A stretch of 55,598 nucleotides of DNA from positions 1-55,598 of the forward strand of contig QHWY01000007.1 of assembly GCA_003223875.1 (NCBI GenBank). The letters are read 5' to 3'. This document shows positions 16,912 through 24,979 of the stretch, piece by piece. Position numbers and translations under genes: made by a program. The notes below the pieces were generated by a model. It saw only the letters and a program-made list of their open reading frames with translations. It was not told the DNA's origin and did not search any database. Origin of the DNA: Acidobacteriota bacterium (GTDB taxonomy: Bacteria; Acidobacteriota; Terriglobia; 20CM-2-55-15). How positions within the stretch are numbered: position 1 is the stretch's first letter; each line of letters begins with the position of its first letter.

Positions 16912-17080
16912 TCAGAAGTTCACGCGAGCTCCGATGGTGAATCTCCGGTTTCCGGTGGCGGTGGTAATGCGGCCGAAGCTGGCCGCGTTGATGCTCAAGT
17001 TTGCGGTGGCCGGAACGCCGAAGTTCGGATGATTCAAAACATTGACCACATCGACCTGGACAAGCAGTAAGGGGCCGAGG
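16912..17080 (-). pseudogene. C-terminal relic of a TonB-dependent receptor
   Basis: In the minus-strand frame ending with TGA at 16914-16912 the sequence reads LLLVQVDVVNVLNHPNFG, then VPATANLSINAASFGRI and finally RRFTIGARVNF. This is the standard last two strands and terminal phenylalanine of Oar-like TonB receptors. Only about 52 codons remain, with no start and no upstream receptor sequence, because the amidohydrolase gene ends within five bases. The adjacent intact receptor has a different C-terminus, so this is not a recent duplicate. Confidence 0.75.
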
Positions 17081-17084
17081 CTTC

Positions 17085-18659
17085 TCAGCGGCCGTGGTAG
17101 AGCGCTCGGCCGGGACGGGCAGGGAGCATGGATCCGCCGTCAAGCACGATTCTTCCGTTGACGATGACGGTCGACATCCCTTGAGCATATTGGTGCGGTC
17201 TTTCGAATGTGGCTGCATCCCGCACAAGTGCCGAATCGAACACGGCGATATCCGCTTTCATTCCCGGCCGGATCAAGCCACGATCGGCGAGGCCGAGGCG
17301 TTGGGCAGGAAATGAAGACATCTTCCGCACCGCGTCTTCGAGGGTAATGATCTTGAGGTCGCGGACGTACACAGCGAGTACGCGCGCAAAGGTGCCATAG
17401 TTTCGCGGGTGTGGATTCGCTCTACCGAAGAGCGGAATTCCGCCGTCCGAAGCGATCATTGTTGCGGGATGCCGCAGGATTCGCCGGAGATCCTCTTCGG
17501 CCATGGCGTGAAAAATTCCTGAACAGTTGCCTTGCTCGACGATCCACATCGCGGCTTCCGCGGCATTTGGTAGAGTGACGTCCATGCCTCGCATGCGTGT
17601 GACGTCGGCCAGATTCTTTCCGGAAAGAGACTCGTCCCACTCGCAGCGCGCGAGGACGACGTTCTTTGGATCGCCGCCGCCGCGCTCATTCTGAATCGCC
17701 CGCACCATCTCTGCTTTGATGTCGGCGCGCAAGCCGGGATCTTTCAGGCGCGCCAGGATCTTCTCGCGTCCGCCCTCTTGCGCCCAGGCAGGAAGCAGCG
17801 CGGCACCGACGCTGGTACTCGATGCCGTATATGGATACTGATCGATCGTCGCATCGATCCCCCGCTTCCGGGCATCATCCACAAGCTGGAGCGTATCGAC
17901 GCTCTTGCCCCAATTTCCTGTTCCAATGATTTTGTGATGCGTCACCTGCGTCGGAAGACCGCCGCGCTCCCCGATCGCGATGGTCTCTTTAACACTGTCG
18001 ACAACTTTGGATGCTTCATCACGCATGTGCGAAATATAGATGCCGCCGTAACGCGCCGCGGCTTTTGCCATCTCGATGACTTCATCAGTGGAAGTGAAAC
18101 TTCCCGGCACGTAAAAGAGACCTGAACTGAGGCCGAAGGCGCCATCTTTCATGCCTTGTTCGACGAGTGCGCGCATCTTGTCGAGCTCTCCGGCGGTGGG
18201 TTTCCGGTCCGCGAGGCCGATAACCGCGGCGCGGACCGAGCCCTGGCCGACCATCGTGCCGATGTTCACTGTCTTGGGCAACGCATCGAGCTTGGCTAGG
18301 AATTCAGCAATCGGTAAGGGTGAGCTGCCGTCGGGCCCTTCGATGATGGTAGTCACTCCCTGGCGAATGTAGTTTTCGGCAGCGGGTGAGTCGAAGATTC
18401 CTTCTCGCGCGTGACTGTGAATGTCGATAAACCCAGGCGTGACCACCTGGCCAGCGGCATCGATGATGCGCGTAGCGGCGTCCGTAACCGATGGCGCTAC
18501 GCGCACAATCGTATCGCCACGAATCGCAACATCGCCGCGATACCACGGGCTGCCGCTACCGTCCACGATCCGGCCGTTGCGAAGGACCAGGTCGTAGGGT
18601 GGGCTTTGGGCGGCGGCGCTGCCCAGAAGTCCAATGGCAAGGAACGCGACTATGATCAA
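17085..18659 (-). CDS. Exported N-acyl-D-amino-acid deacylase-type amidohydrolase
   Basis: A 524-residue enzyme of the D-aminoacylase/dihydroorotase-like amidohydrolase family, predicted periplasmic. Visible metal-site motifs: TPGFIDIHSHAREG (HxH), YISHMRDEA, QVTHHKIIG, and a late Asp in MIASDGGIPLFG. The N-terminal LVLRNGRIVDGSGSPWYRGD and C-terminal IVLDGG strands form the usual small beta-sandwich. The start is ambiguous: a TTG at 18659 gives a clean signal peptide. An in-frame ATG at 18854 overlaps the receptor stop by one base and adds 65 residues, most encoded by a palindromic element. The ATG may be the ancestral start, with the element inserted before the signal core. It forms an operon with the receptor upstream. 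Confidence 0.75.
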   Translation of the reverse strand: MIIVAFLAIGLLGSAAAQSPPYDLVLRNGRIVDGSGSPWYRGDVAIRGDTIVRVAPSVTDAATRIIDAAGQVVTPGFIDIHSHAREGIFDSPAAENYIRQGVTTIIEGPDGSSPLPIAEFLAKLDALPKTVNIGTMVGQGSVRAAVIGLADRKPTAGELDKMRALVEQGMKDGAFGLSSGLFYVPGSFTSTDEVIEMAKAAARYGGIYISHMRDEASKVVDSVKETIAIGERGGLPTQVTHHKIIGTGNWGKSVDTLQLVDDARKRGIDATIDQYPYTASSTSVGAALLPAWAQEGGREKILARLKDPGLRADIKAEMVRAIQNERGGGDPKNVVLARCEWDESLSGKNLADVTRMRGMDVTLPNAAEAAMWIVEQGNCSGIFHAMAEEDLRRILRHPATMIASDGGIPLFGRANPHPRNYGTFARVLAVYVRDLKIITLEDAVRKMSSFPAQRLGLADRGLIRPGMKADIAVFDSALVRDAATFERPHQYAQGMSTVIVNGRIVLDGGSMLPARPGRALYHGR

Positions 18660-18667
18660 AACTACGC

Positions 18668-18831
18668 ATTCCCCTTCTCGCAGAGGAGGGGTGGCTGCGC
18701 CGAAGGCGCGGACGGGATGGCGCGAAGCGCGAGCCCGCATAGGGCGAAGCCTCAAGAGAAAACGGCGAAAGTGCCGGCCGAACTGACTACCCCGGCGCTT
18801 CGCGCCACCCCTGCTCTGCGAGGAGGGGAAT
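18668..18831. repeat. MITE-like palindromic element with 28-base inverted ends
   Basis: Arms 18668-18695 and 18804-18831 are reverse complements with two mismatches in 28 (consensus ATTCCCCTnCTCGCAGAGnA then GGGGTGGC). The roughly 108-base interior has further small hairpins such as TGCGCCGAAGGCGC and GGCGCGAAGCGC. It has no coding capacity of its own, but the amidohydrolase frame runs through it without a stop. Related shorter copies are at 3104-3132 and 33698-33711. Confidence 0.8.
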
Positions 18832-18853
18832 ATTTTTTTGATCGCCCTATACA

Positions 18854-21800
18854 TCAGAATAGGATCTTCGCAGCGAACTGGATCTGGCGCTGCGCTCCCG
18901 TCTGCGACTGGAATGCTGCGCGCTGGACAGCGCCGAAGGAACTGCTCGCCGCGCTTTCTTGGGGTAAAAAGAAGTTCGCGTGATTCGGAAGATTAAAGAA
19001 TTCCGAACGCAACTGCAGCGAGACCTCTTCCGTTAGGCGGAACGATCGCGACACGCCCAGATCGAAGTTCTTCAGTCCATCGCTGCGGATGATATTCCGT
19101 CCGGCATTGCCAAATGTTCCGGCCGCGTTGATCAGCCAAGCTGGATTGTCCCCGGGCAGGCAATTTCTCCGGGTGCCGTTCGGCAGCAACGTGCACGTAT
19201 TGAACCAGCGGTCAGGACCCTGGTTGGCAATGTGCCAGTCGCCGATGATATTCGGTCGATCTTGCAATGCGGGTGCTCCGGTGTTGCTCTCGTCACGCCC
19301 CGAGAAGACCGTAAAAGGCGGTCCGGTTTGAAGCGTCAAGATACCGGTAAGCTGCCACCCGCCCGCAACCGCTCGTAGCGTCTTATTAGGAGTTTTGCTA
19401 AATGGCAAATCATATACATAGCTGAAGCCGAATCGATGCGTCACGTCGAAGTCGGAAACAGCGCGTTCGGCATGCAGATTCCGCGCATCCTGCGCGAATC
19501 CGTTAGAGCCGCTAGTGTCGCTCGCGGCGGAGATCCCGACGCCGTCGTCGATCGCCTTCGACCATGTATATGACGTGATCAAGCTCAGTCCGTTCGTCAT
19601 GCGCCGCTCGGCGCGCGCGGTGAGGCCATTGAAATTCGAGTTTCCAATTGATGAAATGTAGCCGCCGGTGATGTTGCCGAACGCTGGCAATGGACGGCGG
19701 CTATTGACGGGGCCCGGTCCCGGAAAAGCTTGGTTGATATTCCAGGCTATCGGAAGTCTGTGTCCCTGTGAGCCGAGGTACGAAACGTCTAGGACCACAT
19801 TGGAGGCGATCTCGCGCTGCACTCCAAAGCTCCATTGATTCACGTATGATGTGCGGAAATTCGGATCGATTCCCGGTGCAACCACCTGGGGGATTCCGGA
19901 AAACGCATCCGCGAGGTCCGGCCGATCCGTCGCTTGAAATGGTCCCGATGTTTGCCGCAAGCGAAAAGGCGAGTTGCGCGACAGTGGAGTCAGGCCGTTC
20001 CCGACGATTTGATGGTTGTAGAAGGTCCCGAATCCAGCACGGACCACCGTGCTTGTTCCACCGAAAGGACGCCAAGCCAAACCAAGACGAGGGCCGAAAT
20101 TGCTTTTATCTGTTACCCATAGGCGACGTCCCACATCGGGCTGCGGACGTGAGCTGAGTCCCGTGGGACTGGTGTTATCAATATAGTATTCAAGTCCACC
20201 AGCAACTTTGATCGTGCCTCGGGTTGGATCAAGCGACGCGATCTTGTTGACGCGCTCGACCTCGGGAAGATCCAGATCGTATCTCAATCCCAAATTCAAG
20301 GTCAGCTCCGGCGTGATTTTCCAATCGTCCTGAAAGTAGTAGCCCGAAGCAAACGTCATTGAATTGTGAAATGGCGTGCCCAGATTACGATCGGCCTGTC
20401 GAGGCATTCCCAGTAGCAAGTCGGCAACTGGGTTTCCCGTAAAGGTGCCATCGAATTGGAAACCCCCGCGGCCGAAGGAGGTGAAGAAGGAGTTGAACAG
20501 GAATCGACGGATGTCGAAACCGAACTTCATCGAGTGTTGACCGGTGATGAAGGTCATGTTCTCGATGTAGTTATACGTATTATCGTGCCGGCCTTGCGGC
20601 AGGTTGGTAGGACCGCCGATCGTCGCAAATCCGCTAACCTGAACTTGCGGCGCTCCGTTGTTGAACGGCGTCTTGCCAGCATCCGTCAAACCACCAATGC
20701 CGAGCGCCTGAATGACATTGACGTCCCGGTCCTGTTGCAGGCGATAGAAACCAAATCGCGTGTAACCGACACGCACTTCGTTGACGAGGCGAGGCGAGAG
20801 GATATGGGTCCAAACAACTACAGCGTGTTGGGTTCGCTGCAATTCGTCGCATCCGTAGCCAGGGACATCACGGGCCGAACAGAGCGGATTCGATAGCGCA
20901 TAGAACTCCGATCCGTCCGCGAATTCATATGCGGCGTAAACGGAATCGCTCTGGCTCAAACGGTGATCGACTCGGCCCGACCACTGGTTAATCTTATAAT
21001 GGCCGGCAGCGGCGGAAACGAAATTTGGCGACCCGATGCGGTTGGGCAAAGGATAAAGAGCCAGCAGACCGGCGCCCTGTTTACTCCACCGCTCCGGCGG
21101 GATCCGGTTGCCCGAAAACGTTCCATTCAAGGGATCCCGGATCGGTGTCGCAATCGAGCTGAAATCCCCATTCCGGAACGGCAGTGATGGAACCGTCGCA
21201 AGGCTGGCCTCCTGTTGGCCGCGGCGCTGTCCTTCGTACGCGGCGAAGAAGAAGGTCTGGTCTTTCTTGATGGGTCCGCCCAAAACGCCGCCAAACTGGT
21301 GTCGGCGGAAACCGGGTTTTTGGGGCGCGAAGAAGTTCCGGGCATCCAATGCGGAATTGCGATGGAATTCCCAGAGGGAGCCATGGAACACATTCGTCCC
21401 GGACTGCGTTGTAACCATGATCTGCCCGCCGGCTTGCCGGCCGTATTCTGCGGAGTATGTACCCGTCAGGATCTTGAATTCGCGGACGGCGTCCAGGATC
21501 GGCCGATGCAACGGTTGGTTCGTGGTCTCATCGTTGTTATCGATGCCATCGAGAATGTACTGATTGGCGATTTCGCTATTACCCGCAACGTTCAGACCTC
21601 CGCGAAAACCGAGGTTGGATCCCTGCGCGGTCGCGAACACGTTCGGCTGCATGAACGCGAGCTGCAGGTAATCGCGTCCATTCAACGGCAATTCAACGAT
21701 TTTTTTCTGGTCGACTACATTTCCCAATGACGCGTTTTCTGTCGTGACGAGCGGCGCCGAGGCGCTGACCTGTACCTCCTCCGTAATGCCGCCGACCTTC

Positions 21801-22117
21801 AGGACGACGTCGAAACGCGCTTGTTGATTCGTCTCCAGCACAATGCCGGAACGAACGACCTTGTTGAAGCCTGTGTATTCCGCCGTCAATGTGTATTGGC
21901 CGGGCGCCAGTTGCGGTATCGAGTACTCGCCCCTCTCATTGACGACCGCGCTGCGGCTTTCGTTTGTGCCGGTGTTGGTGACCGTAATCGTCGCGCCCGG
22001 TACGACCGCTCCCGTATCATCCGTTACGCGCCCGACGACGGTGGCGCGAAACCCCTGCGCTCCAAGGATCGAAACGAATAAGAAAATCGCAATTGCCGCG
22101 TTTCGAAGACACGACAT
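18854..22117 (-). CDS. TonB-dependent receptor with carboxypeptidase-regulatory domain (Oar-like)
   Basis: A 1087-residue outer-membrane receptor. Signal peptide at about 1-22; a carboxypeptidase-regulatory-like beta-sandwich at about 24-105 (VVGRVTDDTGAVVPGATITV, then GEYSIPQLAPGQYTL); a plug domain at about 115-235 (VVDQKKIVELPLNGRDYLQL, then ANQYILDGIDNNDETT, then YGRQAGGQIMVTTQSGTN); the rest is a large barrel ending in AAKILF. This type imports bulky substrates such as peptides or glycans using TonB energy. Its stop abuts the amidohydrolase start, so the pair probably imports and processes one substrate class. The ribosome site is a strong AAGGGGGTGG. It is divergent from the M14 peptidase gene. 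Confidence 0.92.
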   Translation of the reverse strand: MSCLRNAAIAIFLFVSILGAQGFRATVVGRVTDDTGAVVPGATITVTNTGTNESRSAVVNERGEYSIPQLAPGQYTLTAEYTGFNKVVRSGIVLETNQQARFDVVLKVGGITEEVQVSASAPLVTTENASLGNVVDQKKIVELPLNGRDYLQLAFMQPNVFATAQGSNLGFRGGLNVAGNSEIANQYILDGIDNNDETTNQPLHRPILDAVREFKILTGTYSAEYGRQAGGQIMVTTQSGTNVFHGSLWEFHRNSALDARNFFAPQKPGFRRHQFGGVLGGPIKKDQTFFFAAYEGQRRGQQEASLATVPSLPFRNGDFSSIATPIRDPLNGTFSGNRIPPERWSKQGAGLLALYPLPNRIGSPNFVSAAAGHYKINQWSGRVDHRLSQSDSVYAAYEFADGSEFYALSNPLCSARDVPGYGCDELQRTQHAVVVWTHILSPRLVNEVRVGYTRFGFYRLQQDRDVNVIQALGIGGLTDAGKTPFNNGAPQVQVSGFATIGGPTNLPQGRHDNTYNYIENMTFITGQHSMKFGFDIRRFLFNSFFTSFGRGGFQFDGTFTGNPVADLLLGMPRQADRNLGTPFHNSMTFASGYYFQDDWKITPELTLNLGLRYDLDLPEVERVNKIASLDPTRGTIKVAGGLEYYIDNTSPTGLSSRPQPDVGRRLWVTDKSNFGPRLGLAWRPFGGTSTVVRAGFGTFYNHQIVGNGLTPLSRNSPFRLRQTSGPFQATDRPDLADAFSGIPQVVAPGIDPNFRTSYVNQWSFGVQREIASNVVLDVSYLGSQGHRLPIAWNINQAFPGPGPVNSRRPLPAFGNITGGYISSIGNSNFNGLTARAERRMTNGLSLITSYTWSKAIDDGVGISAASDTSGSNGFAQDARNLHAERAVSDFDVTHRFGFSYVYDLPFSKTPNKTLRAVAGGWQLTGILTLQTGPPFTVFSGRDESNTGAPALQDRPNIIGDWHIANQGPDRWFNTCTLLPNGTRRNCLPGDNPAWLINAAGTFGNAGRNIIRSDGLKNFDLGVSRSFRLTEEVSLQLRSEFFNLPNHANFFLPQESAASSSFGAVQRAAFQSQTGAQRQIQFAAKILF

Positions 22118-22193
22118 ACACCACCCCCTTTTTTTAGCAGAAGCATAAGCCAGGGTATGGTTGAATTACAATTCCGGCAAAAGAGAGGGAGCT

Positions 22194-24770
22194 ATGAAAG
22201 CGAGGTTTGTTGCGTTCGCGTTGCTACTGATTGTTTTCTTCTGTATTGGAGTATCTGCCCAGATCAAATCGCCGCAGGATTACCTCGGGTTCCGCGTCGG
22301 CGACGATTACAAGCTGGCAGATTGGCAGCAAATTACCGGCTATTTCAATGAACTCGGCAAATCATCCGACCGCATCCATGTCGATGTCATCGGGCAAACC
22401 ACACTGAAAAGACCGTTCCTGCGAGTCACGATCACGTCCGCAGAGAATTACGCGAAGCTCTCTCGCTATGAAGAAATCACGCGCCGTCTGGCCGATCCCC
22501 GCGGTCTTTCTGCCGAGGAGGCCGAGAGGTTGATCGGCGAAGGGAAGTCCGTGATTGCGATTACTTGTTCGGTGCACGCAACGGAAGTGGCGGCTGCCCA
22601 AATGGCGATGGAACTGGCGTACAACATGGCCGCGAAGAACACGGCCGAGGTAAGAAATATTCTAGATAACGTTATTTTTCTGTTGGTGCCGTCGCTCAAT
22701 CCGGACGGTCTCGACATTGTTGTGAATTGGTACAGGAAGAATTTGAAGACTCCGTTTGAAGCGGCGCCCGTGCCCGAAATCTATCACCACTACGCCGGAC
22801 ACGATAACAATCGCGATTGGTACATGTTTACGCTGGCCGAAACACGAAACACTATCGATGGTGTGTATAAGAAGTGGCATCCGCAGGTTCTATACGACGT
22901 TCATCAAATGGGAAACACCGGAGCGCGGCTATTTGTTCCTCCGTTCATGGATCCGTACGAGCCGAACATCGATCCGATCCTCATTCAAGGTGCTTCCTTT
23001 ATCGGCCAAGCCATGATGAATCGTCTCATCGGGGAAGGGAAGACCGGGATTACGACGAACTCGGTTTACGACTCGTGGACTCCGGCTCGCGCCTACCAGC
23101 ACTATCACGGAGCCGTTCGCATTCTGACCGAAGCCGCCAGCGTGCAATATGCATCGCCCATCAAGCAGAACTTCACCGACCTGCGGCCTGGCCTCGGTTA
23201 CGATCCGCGGACCGTCAGTTGGAAATTTCCTGCGCTCTGGCGTGGAGGAGAGTGGCACCTGCGCGACATCGTCGATTATGAGCTCACGGCGGCGATGGGC
23301 GCTCTGGAGCATATGGCGTATTACCGGGAACGCTGGCTGCGCAATTTCTATACCGTACAAAAAAGAGCCGTTTCCTGGAACGGTTCGCCGTATGCCTTCG
23401 TGATTCCGCCCGATCAACGTGATCCTGTAACTGCTGTCGAAATGTTGAATGTCCTGCGGTTCGGTGAAGTCGAAATCGAACGGGCGGAGGCGGCATTCAC
23501 CGCCGATGGTGTCGAGTATCCGAAGGGTAGTTACGTCGTGCGTGTGGCTCAGCCGTTCGGTGCATTCGCCAAAACGATGATGGAAAGACAGGTCTATCCG
23601 GATCTGCGTGAATATCCCGGTGGACCGCCGCAGCGGCCCTACGACGTTACGGCGCACACGTTGCCAATGCAAATGGGTGTAAAGGTCATCACCGTCAACC
23701 AGCCATTCCAGGCCAGTCTCACGAAACTTGAAAACATCAACGCACCCGCAGGAGCTGTCGATAGTGGACCGGCGAAGGCGTACCTCCTGGAGCATGACAG
23801 CAACGCTTCGATGAAGGCGCTAAACCGTTTAATGAAGGAGAAGGCCGAGGTTTACTGGGCCGCCAAGCCCATCTCCATTAAAGGCAAAAGGTATGCCGCC
23901 GGGACGATGATCATTCATGGCACGCCCGGAATCGAAATCAAACTGCAGGCGATCGCGCGCGAGCTGTCCGTGACTTTCATCGCGGCAAATGACCGGCTCA
24001 ATGTCCAGGCATATAAGCTGACTCCGCCGAGGATCGCTCTTTATAAAAGTTACGTTGCGTCAATGGATGAGGGTTGGACACGCCTGATCTTTGAGAACTA
24101 CGAGTTTCCTTTCACCAATATCCTCGATAGAGATATTCGGACCGGCGGCTTACGTTCGAAATACGACGTCATCCTCATTCCCGGCGAGCTGACAGAGACT
24201 CAAATCATCGAGGGGCACCGCAACGGCGCGGTCCCGCCCGAATTTGCCGGCGGTATCGGAGAAGCGGGCGTGCAGAACCTTCGGGACTTTGTGAATGAAG
24301 GCGGAACGCTCGTCACACTCGATAAGGCGACGGAGTTCGCCGCCAAACAATTCGCGCTACCGGTCAAGAACGTTCTCGAAGGAGTGAAGCCACAGGATTT
24401 TTATGTACCTGGTTCGCTCTTGAAGCTTGTCCTGGATACGGAAAATCCGATCGCGTACGGTATGCCTCGAGAGACCGCGGCGTTCGTCGAACAGAATGCC
24501 GCTTTCGAAGTGACAGGTAGCGCGAAAGCCGTTGGGACCTATCCGCTGACAAATCCTTTGATGAGCGGCTGGATTCTTGGGGAGAGCAAGATTTTCGGCA
24601 AAACCGCCGTTGTGGACGTGCCGGTCGGCCGGGGCCGCATTATTCTTCTTTCGATCCGGCCTCAATTTCGAGCTCAAGTGCGCGGCACGTACAAGCTCCT
24701 GTTCAACTCGCTCTACTATGGTCCGGCGACGCTCACGATTTACGAAGGACAAAGCGGGAGTAATAACTAA
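22194..24770 (+). CDS. Secreted M14-family zinc carboxypeptidase
   Basis: An 858-residue exported peptidase. The signal peptide is about residues 1-22 and the M14 catalytic domain about 25-370. Zinc ligands are H128 and E131 (SVHATEVAA) and H237 (YDVHQMGNTG). The substrate-carboxylate Asn-Arg pair is in GHDNNRDWYM, and the catalytic Glu is probably in ILTEAASVQY. The C-terminal 450 residues include a glutamine-amidotransferase/ThuA-like region (YDVILIPGELTETQIIEG, then LRDFVNEGGTLVTLDKATEF), a common arrangement in large bacterial M14 proteins. The start at 22194 has GAGAGGGAG upstream; the frame is open 33 bases earlier but without a ribosome site. It is divergent from the receptor and may share its substrate pathway. 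Confidence 0.88.
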   Translation: MKARFVAFALLLIVFFCIGVSAQIKSPQDYLGFRVGDDYKLADWQQITGYFNELGKSSDRIHVDVIGQTTLKRPFLRVTITSAENYAKLSRYEEITRRLADPRGLSAEEAERLIGEGKSVIAITCSVHATEVAAAQMAMELAYNMAAKNTAEVRNILDNVIFLLVPSLNPDGLDIVVNWYRKNLKTPFEAAPVPEIYHHYAGHDNNRDWYMFTLAETRNTIDGVYKKWHPQVLYDVHQMGNTGARLFVPPFMDPYEPNIDPILIQGASFIGQAMMNRLIGEGKTGITTNSVYDSWTPARAYQHYHGAVRILTEAASVQYASPIKQNFTDLRPGLGYDPRTVSWKFPALWRGGEWHLRDIVDYELTAAMGALEHMAYYRERWLRNFYTVQKRAVSWNGSPYAFVIPPDQRDPVTAVEMLNVLRFGEVEIERAEAAFTADGVEYPKGSYVVRVAQPFGAFAKTMMERQVYPDLREYPGGPPQRPYDVTAHTLPMQMGVKVITVNQPFQASLTKLENINAPAGAVDSGPAKAYLLEHDSNASMKALNRLMKEKAEVYWAAKPISIKGKRYAAGTMIIHGTPGIEIKLQAIARELSVTFIAANDRLNVQAYKLTPPRIALYKSYVASMDEGWTRLIFENYEFPFTNILDRDIRTGGLRSKYDVILIPGELTETQIIEGHRNGAVPPEFAGGIGEAGVQNLRDFVNEGGTLVTLDKATEFAAKQFALPVKNVLEGVKPQDFYVPGSLLKLVLDTENPIAYGMPRETAAFVEQNAAFEVTGSAKAVGTYPLTNPLMSGWILGESKIFGKTAVVDVPVGRGRIILLSIRPQFRAQVRGTYKLLFNSLYYGPATLTIYEGQSGSNN

Positions 24771-24782
24771 ATATTGGGGGAG

Positions 24783-24979
24783 TCAGCGTGATCCGGTCGC
24801 CGTTGGTTTGAGCGCAATCACTCTGACGGGGCTGCCGGAGCCATTCACGATTTTCAGCGGTGCTGCAATCACTAAGGAGCCGGTCAAAGCCAGAAGATCG
24901 AGATTGATGAGGCTGGCCAAACCGAACTTGCCGTGGCCGTGCATGACGAAATGATTCGAGGAAGTCGGATCGAAACGGG
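24783..24979 (-). pseudogene. C-terminal relic of a cyclase (kynurenine-formamidase-like) gene
   Basis: In the frame ending with TGA at 24785-24783, the minus strand reads DPTSSNHFVMHGHGKFGLAS, then LINLDLLALTGSLVIAAPLK, then IVNGSGSPVRVIAL. This is the typical C-terminal block of the cyclase family (GlxxxxNLD, then PLKIxxGSGxPxRVIAL). The remaining 55-65 codons start right after the stop codon of the quinoprotein gene, with no start codon or N-terminal metal motif. It is therefore a truncated leftover. Confidence 0.7.
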
